This document shows, in pieces, positions 18,278 through 28,246 of a stretch of 64,000 nucleotides of DNA. The stretch comes from Melioribacteraceae bacterium (lineage in GTDB: Bacteria; Bacteroidota; Ignavibacteria; Ignavibacteriales; Melioribacteraceae): NCBI GenBank assembly GCA_011525875.1, contig WYBN01000001.1, forward strand, positions 1 to 64,000, given 5' to 3'. A program made the position numbers and the translations under genes. The notes beneath the pieces are model-generated. The model did no database searches and was not told the origin of the DNA. It was given only the letters and a program-made list of their open reading frames with translations. Position 1 is the first letter of the stretch. Each line of letters opens with the position of its first letter.

Positions 18278-21200
18278 TAGAATATAAAAATATATTTTAG
18301 ACCTAATTCGTTGATCTTCTCATCAAGATTGGTCGATAGTATGATAGGATCTTTTCGTTCTATTCTTATTAAAAAATTTGGATTAAACAAATACTCTATA
18401 CGCAGATTGGCTTTATTAATATTTTGGAATACCTCTTCAGTTCCGCCCAAGGAATATCTAATATTCTTGATTCTACCGGAGACGTTAAATCGAGTGTATT
18501 GACCCACAGTGCTTAAACGAATATCATTAATAACATCGCCGACTTCCGAATTCACAAGAGATGTGAGAGTCTGTCCTAAAAAAGAATCGGCAGTATTCTG
18601 AGCCACGTTTTGTGCAATGCTTTCTCTGCCGCCCGAATCGAGACCGTCTCGTACGAACTGCCCGACTAAAATAAAAGAGACTGCATCAACGGCACCGTAA
18701 CGGGGGTCGGGTGTATTATCTGCAATATTCCTGGCGCCTATAAAAACCTGGATATTATCCTTAGTGGCAGTTAGCTTCTGCCCGAGCTCGCTAAACCTGC
18801 TCTTTATTTTTATTTTCACCGCAACAGGCTGCGATGTGCCGTTTGTTTCATTGGGATTTTTGTATTCCGAAAAGTATGTTGCCAGCACATCAAGATAAGG
18901 GTCGGCAATTTCACCTTCAAATCTTATTGAGCCCGAGGCTTCGAAAGATTTGAAGAAATCGAGTTTTGAACCGTTAAGGATTCTAAACTCGCCCTGTGCC
19001 GTGGGTATGCCGTCTCTTGTTTCGTATCGTAAATCGCCGTCGGCTTCAACGGTCAACTTTTGATTGAAAGCCTGCGAAAGAACAAACTCGAGTTTTGCAG
19101 ATGACTCAATTCTAATATTCATATCATAAGCGAAATCGGAAAGTCTGTCTTTAGTTTCGGCATTTAATTTTTCTCGTCTGCTCTTAATTAATTTATCAAA
19201 CTTTAGCTGCTGCTGATCAATCTTTGAAGAGTCAATTAAAAACTCGTAGCTAATATCGTTAGCCGAAGCGCTGTAGCCGCCTTGCGCCGGCGATAATATC
19301 AGATCAGTTTCTTTCAATAAAACCGTTCCCGAAAATTTTCCTTTGCCGCCGCTGTAAGTTAACACCCATCTATTTTGACTGCCCATATACAAGTCGCCAT
19401 AAATTACCGGCGAAACCGCTCTGGATGCTTGACCTAAAACGGCTAAATTGCCGTCGAGATAAATATCCGCAGACTGCAATTCATTTTCTGACAAAACCAA
19501 GTAGCCGCCGCCTTTCATTGTTCCTTTTCTTTTTGAACCGCCTGTGTTGGCAATAATAAAACTATCAACTGAAATAACATTGCTGTTGAGATTCAACTTT
19601 AAGCCTGCTTTGTAGTCAAGATTGTTTAGCTCTGACCGGAAGAAGAAATTTCTTAGCGATAGGTCCCCGAAATATTCAATTTGGTCAAAGCCTCCTTTAA
19701 TTTCAACATTTGATTTTAGAGTTCCTTCCGGATTTTTTATTGTGGGAATCATGTCTCCGAGAGTTTTAAGCTCAAAATTATCTGATACGAGTTTTAAATT
19801 AATCTGTTCGCTGTCTGCTTCACTGCCGTTTTGATTAAAAGGAACAGTTCCGGAAAGTCTTAAGACGGGTTCATTATAATTCTTGGCGATATTTAAAAAT
19901 CTTAAATCCAATCTGGCTAAATTGTTGAAATAATTAATATCGCAGACAAAATCGCCGAAGTTGGATTTGCCAATTAGAATATCTTCAAATAGTATTTTTA
20001 TGCTGGCTGATGGATTTGAAATTGTACCTTTTACATCAATAATCAAATCACCTTGGGCGTTGATGCCGCTCTCCATTTCGCCGGCAAGATAATAACTTAA
20101 CAGACTTACCGGAATTTTATTGACTTTCACTTGAAGATCCTGATTTCCGGCTCCAGAAAATTTTCCCGAAAGATTAATAACGGTTGAATCTCGGCTAACA
20201 GAAAATTTATCTATGGATAAGCTGTCAGAATATAGCGACAAAATTATTGGTTCAGTGTTAGCCCATATCAAATCTTTATAATCAACGCTAAGCTCATCAA
20301 TGGTAAGAAGCTGTTTTTGGGGTTGTAGTTCAAGCATACCTTGCAAACTGCTTTTTAATGAAGTATCTATCTCGGCAAAAAGATTGTAGAATAACTTGCT
20401 CTGGTTAAAAATAATATCGCCTTCAAAATCATTTATTGTAACGCCAGAGATAATCCTTTCGGAACTTAAAGACAAAGCGCCGAAAAGTTTGTCAAATTCC
20501 TCAAATCGATTATCCCGGCTGAAATTTACACCGAGGTTTAAATCAGAGAAGTAAATAATTTCCTCATTGTTCACTGTATAAAAATAATCGAGATCAACAG
20601 AAGTATTAACCGTAAAATTTGAAGCGTTATTTTTAACTAATCCGTCGCCGCTGCCGGCGATGCCAAATTCTTCCATCTGAAAAATTTTAGAAAGCAGGTC
20701 GAAATTCTTAATCTCAAAATCAAAGTCAAAATTAATTTCCCGATCAGTAATTGTTTGGGGAATTTCCTGATCAGTCTCAACGGTTGTAATTTCATCTGTC
20801 GAGATTACCGGGTTTAACTCATCAATTTTTTCAGCGATAATCTTTGAAGTGACTTTTCCCTGGTAAACCAGCAGATCAATAGCGTCCTGCAGAGAAAAAT
20901 TTCCATTTATGTTAAAATCCAGGAAATTAGAGCCAAAAAGTATTTTCCTGCCTGATGTATCTGACTTCGCCTCAAGTTCTATAATTGCATCGTCGAATAG
21001 TTTATCTTGAAAAGCAGAGCCTGTAAAATCAAGCGAGAATCTTCCGCTGATGCTGTCTATGTCGAAGTGCCGCCCTTCAGCTTCGAATGCAAAATTAAGC
21101 GAAGAGGAAAAAGAAGAATCGTTTGTAAAAGAAGCGAGATTCAAATTCTCCGTACTGCCCGAAATCTTATAAGCCGGTGCGTTTACATCGGTTAAGTCGA

Positions 21201-22734
21201 GATTGCCAGACACATAATTTAAAGAATTGTTTACATCTATCATCAAAATCAGATAGATGACTTTGGAGGCTGAAGATGCGGTCAATCTAAGTGAATCGAT
21301 TTCGTAACCGTTAAATTTACTTCTATTCAATTCCAACCTAAGAGTGTTTGCTAATTCCTCGGGGCTGAAACCTTTTCCCTTTAAACTACCCGAACCCGTT
21401 AGAGACGATTTGATTTCAGTAAATGGTTTTAAGTTAAGTTCTTTTGTTTGAAATTTTATATCATACGTTGCAGGTTCGGCATCAAAATTCAATTTTGAAT
21501 TAATGATTAAAGATTTTTCATCAAGCCGTCCGGCAAAGGATGCATCAAAGTTTGTCGGCGAGCCATAAAACTTAATCTCATAATTATCCACATCGAAGTT
21601 TTGAAATTCCGGAAGTTCTAAAGAAGGAAGTAAATTTAAGACATCGTTGTAATTCGTTGAAGCGTTATTAACATTTATATCCAGCAGTAAATTTTCCGGC
21701 TCGTGAAGATTAGCGATATTTCCCTGCAAGCTGAAGCGGGAATTACCAAAATTAACTTTTGCTGAATTAATATTCAGATTTCCGAAATAACCATCAGCCG
21801 AAAGACTTAATTGCGGATTGCCTTTTAATAAATCGGTTGCAGGAATAAACGTTGAAAGATCTGCGAAATGAAACGGCTCGGCTTCGACATTCAATTTTAT
21901 CGGGTAACGGTTGAAATCCGTCAAGGAAAAACTTTCGAAAATATTTACACTGTCGAGATGCGCATCAATATTTATTTGAGAAAGCTCCGTTGAAAGAGTG
22001 AATTTTTTTAAATCAATGAACCGTTCGGTGATATGAAATGCGCCTTCTAATTTATTTATTGCAAAAAGATTGAAATTGGGTTTTAACGAAAAATGATTAA
22101 TAACAAGCTGAATATCAGGATTATCCAATTTGGCAATGAATTTTGTATCGAAGAAAAGACTATCAATAAGAAGGTCGTCAAGATTCATTGAGGGATAAGA
22201 ATTTCTCGAACCTCTCTTTTCGTAGGTCTGCATGCAAAAACTTAAATTGGAAATTCTAAAATCATTTACTTGTATTTTGAAGGTAAAAGGAGAAGATGCA
22301 GTTATATCTTCCGGTTCGCCGGATGGAAATATTGTGGCGAAATTCCAATTTCCCTCACTATCCTCGATCAGATTAATATGTGTATCCTGAATCAGCACCT
22401 TTCTTACGTATATTTTTTTTATTAAAAGCTGAAGCGGGCTGACCTGCACTTCTAATTTCTCTAAACTTGCAGCCGTATCGCCGGAAGCCGAAGTTAAAAC
22501 AGCATTCCGCAAAATTAAACTTGTAAGAACAGAGCCGTCAATGGCATCAATGGAGAGTTTGCCGTTTATACTTTTATTGACATTATTAACTATTTGATCG
22601 CGCAGAAGATCTCTAAAGGATTTAGTCTGAGTATAGCCGAGCAGAAGTATTATGAGGGCGATGAAGAATACCGCAGTCCCGATCAATACGTTGATCAGCT
22701 TGTGAAATAAGGATCTTTTTTTTGCCGTTGTCAC
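18277..22734 (-). CDS. tamB: TamB-type translocation/assembly module (DUF490) protein
   Basis: The 1485-residue protein has one N-terminal TM helix (about 17-34), a long periplasmic region of beta-rich AsmA/TamB-like repeats, and the C-terminal DUF490/TamB domain (about the last 350 residues). That end includes DPRYGAVDAVSFILVGQF, STVGQYTRFNVSGRIKN and a terminal KYIFIF. TamB-like proteins span the periplasm as a hydrophobic groove for phospholipid transport or barrel assembly, usually with an Omp85 partner. The BamA in this operon is a candidate partner since no separate tamA is present here. It starts with GTG overlapping the rfaE2 stop (GTGA). Confidence 0.88.
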   Translation of the reverse strand: MTTAKKRSLFHKLINVLIGTAVFFIALIILLLGYTQTKSFRDLLRDQIVNNVNKSINGKLSIDAIDGSVLTSLILRNAVLTSASGDTAASLEKLEVQVSPLQLLIKKIYVRKVLIQDTHINLIEDSEGNWNFATIFPSGEPEDITASSPFTFKIQVNDFRISNLSFCMQTYEKRGSRNSYPSMNLDDLLIDSLFFDTKFIAKLDNPDIQLVINHFSLKPNFNLFAINKLEGAFHITERFIDLKKFTLSTELSQINIDAHLDSVNIFESFSLTDFNRYPIKLNVEAEPFHFADLSTFIPATDLLKGNPQLSLSADGYFGNLNINSAKVNFGNSRFSLQGNIANLHEPENLLLDINVNNASTNYNDVLNLLPSLELPEFQNFDVDNYEIKFYGSPTNFDASFAGRLDEKSLIINSKLNFDAEPATYDIKFQTKELNLKPFTEIKSSLTGSGSLKGKGFSPEELANTLRLELNRSKFNGYEIDSLRLTASSASKVIYLILMIDVNNSLNYVSGNLDLTDVNAPAYKISGSTENLNLASFTNDSSFSSSLNFAFEAEGRHFDIDSISGRFSLDFTGSAFQDKLFDDAIIELEAKSDTSGRKILFGSNFLDFNINGNFSLQDAIDLLVYQGKVTSKIIAEKIDELNPVISTDEITTVETDQEIPQTITDREINFDFDFEIKNFDLLSKIFQMEEFGIAGSGDGLVKNNASNFTVNTSVDLDYFYTVNNEEIIYFSDLNLGVNFSRDNRFEEFDKLFGALSLSSERIISGVTINDFEGDIIFNQSKLFYNLFAEIDTSLKSSLQGMLELQPQKQLLTIDELSVDYKDLIWANTEPIILSLYSDSLSIDKFSVSRDSTVINLSGKFSGAGNQDLQVKVNKIPVSLLSYYLAGEMESGINAQGDLIIDVKGTISNPSASIKILFEDILIGKSNFGDFVCDINYFNNLARLDLRFLNIAKNYNEPVLRLSGTVPFNQNGSEADSEQINLKLVSDNFELKTLGDMIPTIKNPEGTLKSNVEIKGGFDQIEYFGDLSLRNFFFRSELNNLDYKAGLKLNLNSNVISVDSFIIANTGGSKRKGTMKGGGYLVLSENELQSADIYLDGNLAVLGQASRAVSPVIYGDLYMGSQNRWVLTYSGGKGKFSGTVLLKETDLILSPAQGGYSASANDISYEFLIDSSKIDQQQLKFDKLIKSRREKLNAETKDRLSDFAYDMNIRIESSAKLEFVLSQAFNQKLTVEADGDLRYETRDGIPTAQGEFRILNGSKLDFFKSFEASGSIRFEGEIADPYLDVLATYFSEYKNPNETNGTSQPVAVKIKIKSRFSELGQKLTATKDNIQVFIGARNIADNTPDPRYGAVDAVSFILVGQFVRDGLDSGGRESIAQNVAQNTADSFLGQTLTSLVNSEVGDVINDIRLSTVGQYTRFNVSGRIKNIRYSLGGTEEVFQNINKANLRIEYLFNPNFLIRIERKDPIILSTNLDEKINELGLKYIFIF

Positions 22735-23219
22735 TTTTTATCTTGATATGATTCAATAATCTTTTTAATAATTTTAGTTGTTGATTGATCAATATCGAAA
22801 AAAATATTGCGGACAATGCCGCCGTGATTCTCAACAACCTCTCTTCCGACAATATTTTCAATACTCCAATCAGCTCCTTTCACCAAGACGTCGGGTATCA
22901 AATCAGAAATTATTTCAGCCGGAGTGTCTTCTTGAAATAGTGTCGCAATATCCACGCACTTCAATTGAGAGACAACAAACAGTCTTTCTTCTTGATTTGT
23001 AATCGGTCTTTTCCCGCCTTTGATTCTCCTAACCGACTCATCCGAATTGAGTGCAACAATAAGAACATCCCCCATTTGCTTCGCTTTAGTTAAATAATCA
23101 ACATGACCCGCATGAAGTATATCGAAACATCCATTTGTGAATACAACCTTTTTGCCATTATTGCGGTAATGTTCTCTCTTTTTTAGTAACTCATTCCGGT
23201 CAATTATTATTGTGTTCAC
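22731..23219 (-). CDS. rfaE2: D-glycero-beta-D-manno-heptose 1-phosphate adenylyltransferase
   Basis: This 162-residue nucleotidyltransferase corresponds to the C-terminal half of HldE. VVFTNGCFDILHAGHVDYL contains the HxGH nucleotide-binding motif, and GGKRPITNQEERLFVVSQLKCVD and LVKGADW are family segments. It makes ADP-heptose for the LPS inner core from the product of a phosphatase not seen here. The GTG start overlaps the rfaE1 stop (GTGA), so the two halves are separate but coupled polypeptides. Confidence 0.95.
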   Translation of the reverse strand: MNTIIIDRNELLKKREHYRNNGKKVVFTNGCFDILHAGHVDYLTKAKQMGDVLIVALNSDESVRRIKGGKRPITNQEERLFVVSQLKCVDIATLFQEDTPAEIISDLIPDVLVKGADWSIENIVGREVVENHGGIVRNIFFDIDQSTTKIIKKIIESYQDKK

Positions 23220-24205
23220 TTAATCTCTTCTTGAATGTAATTAAAAAGTTTTTCCAATTCAATAGGGATAATCCCTACATGCTCGCAGACCAAGCCGGCG
23301 GCATAATTAGCGAGCAAAGCCGATTCTTCAATTGATGCTTCTGCAGTAAGCGCAATTGTCAACGTGGCAATTACCGTATCGCCTGCGCCGGATACATCCG
23401 CTACTTTTCTTGCTTTTGTCGGAATACTTATACGCGTATTATCGGAATTAAAAAGTATCATTCCTTTGTCGCCAAGTGTAAGTAAAACATTTTTCGCTTT
23501 CAATAATTTTAATAATTTATTTCCTGCAGCGATAATTTCTTCTTCATTATTTAAGCGTATGCCGAGAGCGTCTTCCGTTTCCTTTTTGTTAGGTTTAAAT
23601 ACTGAAACATTTTTATATGCAAGGAAGTTTTCGAATTTTGGATCCACCGTTACTATTTTTGAATTGTCATTAGCGATTTTAATTATTTGGTTAATCAAGG
23701 ATGAAGTTAAAACGCCTTTGTTGTAATCCTGAAGAATAACGGCATCTACTTCGGAAATTATAGAATCAAGAAAGTTTAATATCTTTTTTTCTAATCCGGG
23801 AGAAATATTTTTTTTTGATTCTTTGTCTATTCTGACAAGATGGTGTTTCTGAGCGATAACTCTAATTTTCAATGTTGTGGGTCTGTCTTCCGCAGTAAAA
23901 ATCCCGTCCGAAGTAATCTTGTTTTCAGCAAGAAGATTTTTGAACTTCTCTCCTTCGTTATCGTTTCCAATAACTCCTATTGGAATAGGAATTCCTCCCA
24001 AGGTAGCAATATTCAAAGCGACATTTGCAGCACCGCCGAATCTGTGAAATTCGTTTGATATTTCAACTACCGGCACCGGCGCTTCGGGGGATATTCTTTT
24101 TACATCGCCCCAGTAATATCCATCAAGCATCATATCGCCGATAACTACGATACGCTTTCCGGAAAAGCTCCTCTTTATCAATTCAAGTTTTTTACCGCTA
24201 ATCAT
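23216..24205 (-). CDS. rfaE1: D-glycero-beta-D-manno-heptose-7-phosphate kinase
   Basis: The 329-residue PfkB-family kinase corresponds to the N-terminal half of HldE. It has VVIGDMMLDGYYWGDVKRISPEAPVPVV, the typical HldE opening, RFGGAANVALNIATLGG for substrate binding, and the catalytic DVSGAGDTVIATL near residue 280. It phosphorylates heptose 7-phosphate at C1 in ADP-heptose synthesis. It sits directly before rfaE2 with a 4-base overlap. Confidence 0.95.
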   Translation of the reverse strand: MISGKKLELIKRSFSGKRIVVIGDMMLDGYYWGDVKRISPEAPVPVVEISNEFHRFGGAANVALNIATLGGIPIPIGVIGNDNEGEKFKNLLAENKITSDGIFTAEDRPTTLKIRVIAQKHHLVRIDKESKKNISPGLEKKILNFLDSIISEVDAVILQDYNKGVLTSSLINQIIKIANDNSKIVTVDPKFENFLAYKNVSVFKPNKKETEDALGIRLNNEEEIIAAGNKLLKLLKAKNVLLTLGDKGMILFNSDNTRISIPTKARKVADVSGAGDTVIATLTIALTAEASIEESALLANYAAGLVCEHVGIIPIELEKLFNYIQEEIK

Positions 24206-24207
24206 TT

Positions 24208-25284
24208 TCAGTCCTGTTTTTTTGAAAAGTCGCTAATAAAAGAATTATAAAAATTAATCTGCACCAATCCGTCTTCAGCTCCAAGCCACATATTCACACC
24301 GTCGAAATATAATGCATGAACGGTTTCAGGTAATGAAGGATGATTTAGTGTACGCACTGTTTCTGTTTGCCTGTCAATCAGCGCAATTCCGCGCCCATAG
24401 GGCTCTTTTGTATTGATGCTGAACTGATAGAGCGAAACCCAAATATGGTTTCCAGTGATCTCGATATCAAAAATGCCGTTGCCTCGAAGACCCGAGCTGT
24501 TATCGAAACGTATCCATTGATTTCGTCTGTCGTATTTATATAGTCCGCCGACGTTGTATTCAGGATTAGTCCGGGTAATAAATTCATCGCAGCCAATCCA
24601 TACAAAGTTTTGTTCAAAAAGTATTTTTGAAATCGAGACTGCGCTGCCTTGTCCCTTAAAATAATTCAGCCGGTTGTCGTAAAATGTTAAAGCGCCGGGT
24701 TCGGCAATATCTCTGTATTTATCATACTTGTGAAGTCCGTTCTCCGTTCCGAACCAAACAAGGCTGTCTCCATCAATTGCAATAGTTTTTATAGTGTTTG
24801 TCTTTTCGTCTCTGTTAATCGTCAAATCATAGTCAATGAATCTTCTATTATTGATTTCATATTTTGTTAGGTACATGAAACGCCCAATCCATACGATGTT
24901 TTCCGAGCGGTCGTATTTTACAGATCTTATCCAATTTCCGAGCTGCCCGCCTTTACTAAATTTTCTTTTCGACCAGTTGTTTCTTTTTTTATCGTAAATG
25001 AATAAACCGTCGGTAGAACCGGCCCAAACGAAATTTTCATTCGCGTCAACAGCATGGAAAAAGTCCAGAGAAAGCGAGCCGTCCGAAGTAGAAAAATTCC
25101 GCCACTTTTTTTCTTTTAGGTTATAACGATATATCCCGCTGCCGTTAGTTGCAATCCAGATATTATTTCCGTCGCCGGTGATATCGTAAACACTTACGCC
25201 GGAGAGGTGTTTTGTGATTTCCTCATTTGCTTGAGCTGAGAGTACCGATATTAATAATAAAAAAATAGAAAGAAATATTTTCAT
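24208..25284 (-). CDS. Secreted two-component-regulator-type beta-propeller protein
   Basis: The 358-residue protein has a signal peptide (about 1-19) and blades resembling Reg_prop repeats: IWIATNGSGIYRYNL, VWAGSTDGLFIYDK, VWFGTENGLHKYDKY and MWLGAEDGLVQINF. It probably folds as one seven-bladed periplasmic propeller. Unlike hybrid two-component sensors with such repeats it lacks a Y_Y_Y domain, TM helix and kinase, so it is a free-standing propeller of unknown ligand. It lies 2 bases upstream of rfaE1 and 12 bases after the lipoate ligase-like gene, inside the LPS operon. A role in envelope sensing or scaffolding is speculation. Confidence 0.7.
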   Translation of the reverse strand: MKIFLSIFLLLISVLSAQANEEITKHLSGVSVYDITGDGNNIWIATNGSGIYRYNLKEKKWRNFSTSDGSLSLDFFHAVDANENFVWAGSTDGLFIYDKKRNNWSKRKFSKGGQLGNWIRSVKYDRSENIVWIGRFMYLTKYEINNRRFIDYDLTINRDEKTNTIKTIAIDGDSLVWFGTENGLHKYDKYRDIAEPGALTFYDNRLNYFKGQGSAVSISKILFEQNFVWIGCDEFITRTNPEYNVGGLYKYDRRNQWIRFDNSSGLRGNGIFDIEITGNHIWVSLYQFSINTKEPYGRGIALIDRQTETVRTLNHPSLPETVHALYFDGVNMWLGAEDGLVQINFYNSFISDFSKKQD

Positions 25285-25296
25285 TGCAGGATATAG

Positions 25297-26055
25297 TTAT
25301 TCCAGTGTTTGGGAAACTAAGTTAAGTAAGGGTAAATTTCCCTCCGATCTGAGTTTTGTAGCGAATACTTCTTCAAAACCGGATTTTAGTGAATCGGCTA
25401 ATCTTTCATAATCGGTTCTTTCGTTCAAGATGGTTTCCAGTTCGATTGTTTTTTGCGAAAGATCGGAAAAGCTATTGTTTGATGAAATATAATCGATCAG
25501 CTTTCTGTGGTGCGTGCCGCATAGAATTGAACCATGCTGCAATAGGGAATGATTTAATTTTCTTTGCGCGCTGCCGACAATTTTTTTCCCTTCGTACTTA
25601 ATTTCATTTTTTGCGGCACTTGCAAAACACAATTTACCTTCCGGTCTCTTCCGAAGAGAATTAAAATCAGGCTGCTCTTCCTCCAAAGCAAGGGTGCTTA
25701 ATCTATCGTCGTATTTTTTTAATGCAGTAATTATAGCCAAGGAAATCTTTCTGTAAAGTTCTTTTGCAGTAATATTCATCGCGGTAGGTACAACAACTGA
25801 ATAAGTAATTTCTTCGGCATGAAGAATTGCTCTTCCTCCGGTAGGGCGTTTAACAACATCAATATTATTTGCCTTTGCAAGCTCTAAATTAATATCATCA
25901 AACTTTTGATTTGCGCCAAGCGATATACAGAATGGCTTCCACCGGTATAATCTAAAAAAAGCTTCGTCAGCTTTACAGATTCTTGCGAGTTCTAAATCGA
26001 ACTCCATATTGAACAAGCCGTTTGATGAAAAAGTGTTTATGAAATTCCAAGTCAT
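25297..26055 (-). CDS. Lipoate-protein ligase A / octanoyltransferase (LipM-like) family protein
   Basis: The 252-residue protein has the biotin/lipoate transferase fold: RPTGGRAILHAEEITYSVV, a Cys-Phe pair in KLCFASAAKNEI, and KKIVGSAQRK with the conserved Lys, then LLQHGSIL. The Cys is placed as in LipM-type octanoyltransferases that form a thioester, which favours octanoyl transfer over ATP-dependent ligation, but this is inference. The target is lipoyl domains of 2-oxoacid dehydrogenases or GcvH. Its start overlaps the lpxA stop (ATGA), linking lipoate or fatty-acyl supply with lipid A synthesis in one transcript. Confidence 0.82.
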   Translation of the reverse strand: MTWNFINTFSSNGLFNMEFDLELARICKADEAFFRLYRWKPFCISLGANQKFDDINLELAKANNIDVVKRPTGGRAILHAEEITYSVVVPTAMNITAKELYRKISLAIITALKKYDDRLSTLALEEEQPDFNSLRKRPEGKLCFASAAKNEIKYEGKKIVGSAQRKLNHSLLQHGSILCGTHHRKLIDYISSNNSFSDLSQKTIELETILNERTDYERLADSLKSGFEEVFATKLRSEGNLPLLNLVSQTLE

Positions 26056-26831
26056 CTTTTTATCGTTCCGCGCTTGCTTTTGGCTAAAAAATCGAGAATG
26101 TTCTTGACGCCCTCATCACCGGGAAATTGTTCTGTCACTTTTTGTTTAGCCATAGATAAATTCAGCTCTTTGCCGAATAATATACTGTAAGCTTTTTTTA
26201 AGTTCTCAATTTGTTCGGCTTTAAAGCCCCTTCTTCTTAATCCGATAATATTTAAGCCCATGTAGCGGAGAGGTTCGCCTCCGGCTAATACGTAGGGAGG
26301 TACATCGGCAATAACTCTGAAGCCGCCTCCAATCATCGCATGCTGACCTATAAGTGAAAACTGATGAATTGGCGTTGTGCCGCCGACGATTACATAATCT
26401 TCAATATGAACATGACCGCCAATTTGGACGCTGTTTGCGAGAATCACATTATCACCGATCACACAGTCATGTGCAACATGCGCGTAAGCCATCAAAAGGC
26501 AGTTCTTTCCAATGCGGGAATAGCCTGTTTCTTTTGTCCCTTTGTGAAGAGTTGCAAATTCTCTTATGGTTGTTCCGTCGCCAACATAGAAGTAGGCTTC
26601 TTCGCCGGCGTATTTCAAATCTTGAGGATTATTACTTATTGAAGCACCTTGAAATATTTTTACATTATTTCCAATTCGTGCGCCGTTGTAAATTGCCGCG
26701 TTTGGTCCAATAGAACAGCCGTCACCTATTTCGACATCATCTTCAATGTAAACGTTTGGACCGATAAAAACATTGCTGCCGATTTTTGCTTTAGAGCTGA
26801 TTAGTGATGTAATGCTTGGCGTAAACATCAT
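26052..26831 (-). CDS. lpxA: UDP-N-acetylglucosamine O-acyltransferase
   Basis: The 259-residue enzyme is a left-handed parallel beta-helix of hexapeptide repeats (IGSNVFIGPNVYIEDDVEIG and following). The LpxA-specific HKGTKETGYSRIG, MAYAHVAHDCVIGD with the catalytic His, and GLNIIGLRRRGF lead into a helical C-terminus. It catalyses the first step of lipid A synthesis. Start and stop overlap those of lpxC/fabZ and the lipoate-family gene. Confidence 0.97.
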   Translation of the reverse strand: MMFTPSITSLISSKAKIGSNVFIGPNVYIEDDVEIGDGCSIGPNAAIYNGARIGNNVKIFQGASISNNPQDLKYAGEEAYFYVGDGTTIREFATLHKGTKETGYSRIGKNCLLMAYAHVAHDCVIGDNVILANSVQIGGHVHIEDYVIVGGTTPIHQFSLIGQHAMIGGGFRVIADVPPYVLAGGEPLRYMGLNIIGLRRRGFKAEQIENLKKAYSILFGKELNLSMAKQKVTEQFPGDEGVKNILDFLAKSKRGTIKR

Positions 26832-28246
26832 TATTCCTCTCTAAAATTTGAATCACGGTCAACAACAGCCGCCATAAATTCTGCTTCAGCAGCTAATTTA
26901 TTATCGACGAAAGCTTTGCCTTTAATTGAAACGTAGCGGGATTTTTTTTCTACTAACTCCGCCTCTAAAATAATCTGGTCGCCCGGCGTTACAGGTTTTC
27001 TGAACTTCGCATTATTTATTGTCATAAAGTAAACGAGTTTGTCGGCTGCGTTCGGTATAGAATTCAACAGCAAAATCCCACCGCATTGCGCCATTGCCTC
27101 AAGAATTAATACTCCAGGCATTACCGGCTGTCCGGGAAAATGTCCCTGAAAAAATTGTTCATTGATTGTAACATTTTTAATGCCGGTAACTTTTTTATCA
27201 AATTCCAATTCCAATATTCTGTCAACAAGAAGAAACGGATAGCGGTGAGGAAGAATTTTGTTAATAGCGTTTATATCGAATACAACGCCTTCCTTCTTAA
27301 CGTTTTGATACTTCTTAACTAATTTTTTCTGCTGATAGAGTTTTCTGATTTTTTTAGCAAACTCAACATTGGCTTTATGTCCGGGGCGCGCAGCAAGTAT
27401 CTGCGCTTTAATTGGAACTCCTATCAGAGCAAGATCGCCAATCATATCCAGCAGTTTATGTCTTACGGGTTCATTCCTAAATCTCAAAGTTTTTTCATTC
27501 AAGAAACCGCTTTGCCCGACGGAAATAGGCTCTTTCAAGCCGAGTTTTTCTCTTAATTGATCAAGTTCGTTTTGTTCCACTTTTCGGTCAACAATCACAA
27601 CTGCATTATCAAGATTTCCTCCCTTTATTAAGCCTTGATCTGCAAGAGCCTCTACTTCGCTCAAGAAACAAAAAGTCCTTGTCGGTGCAAACTCAGTTAC
27701 GAATTCTTTTTCAAGATCAAATAGCCCAGTATGCTGGCTTCCCAAAGCGGGATTCATATAATCAACAAGAATTGTAATTCTATAACCATTTAAAGGAAGG
27801 GCGACAATATCAATGTTTCTATCTTCATCATGAAACATTACAGTTTCATCAATTATTAGATAGTCTTTCGGCGCATCCTGCTCAATGAAGCCTGCTTCAA
27901 GAAGTTTTTCAACATAAGGCACGGCGCTGCCGTCGCCGATCGGGGGTTCAATTCCGTCAAGTTCAATTCTGATATTATCAATTTGCAATCCGGCAACGGC
28001 TGAAAGAACATGCTCAACGGTATGAACCCTTGCTTCGCCGATTCCAAGCGTAGTTCCCCGCGCGGTATCTATAACATAATCGGCTGTTGCAGGTATTTCC
28101 GGGCTGTCTCCCAGATCGGTTCTGACAAATTTAATCCCATAATTTTCCGGAGCCGGGTTGAAAGTCATTTTGCATGAAGTGCCTGTGTGCAACCCCATAC
28201 CCGAAATGGAAGTTTTTTTACCTATTGTTCTTTGTTGTACCAGCAT
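26831..28246 (-). CDS. lpxC/fabZ: Bifunctional UDP-3-O-acyl-GlcNAc deacetylase / 3-hydroxyacyl-ACP dehydratase
   Basis: A 471-residue fusion. Residues 1 to about 310 are LpxC: MGLHTGTSCKMTFNPAP, HTVEHVLSAVAGLQIDN with a zinc His, and RHKLLDMIGDLALIG plus the catalytic H in GHKANVEFAK. Residues about 325 to 465 are FabZ: INKILPHRYPFLLVDRILEL with the catalytic His and GHFPGQPVMPGVLILEAMAQ with the catalytic Glu. The fusion is characteristic of Bacteroidota and Chlorobi. It ties the committed lipid A step to type II fatty acid synthesis, which uses the same 3-hydroxyacyl-ACP. The start overlaps the lpxD stop (TAATG). Confidence 0.97.
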   Translation of the reverse strand: MLVQQRTIGKKTSISGMGLHTGTSCKMTFNPAPENYGIKFVRTDLGDSPEIPATADYVIDTARGTTLGIGEARVHTVEHVLSAVAGLQIDNIRIELDGIEPPIGDGSAVPYVEKLLEAGFIEQDAPKDYLIIDETVMFHDEDRNIDIVALPLNGYRITILVDYMNPALGSQHTGLFDLEKEFVTEFAPTRTFCFLSEVEALADQGLIKGGNLDNAVVIVDRKVEQNELDQLREKLGLKEPISVGQSGFLNEKTLRFRNEPVRHKLLDMIGDLALIGVPIKAQILAARPGHKANVEFAKKIRKLYQQKKLVKKYQNVKKEGVVFDINAINKILPHRYPFLLVDRILELEFDKKVTGIKNVTINEQFFQGHFPGQPVMPGVLILEAMAQCGGILLLNSIPNAADKLVYFMTINNAKFRKPVTPGDQIILEAELVEKKSRYVSIKGKAFVDNKLAAEAEFMAAVVDRDSNFREE

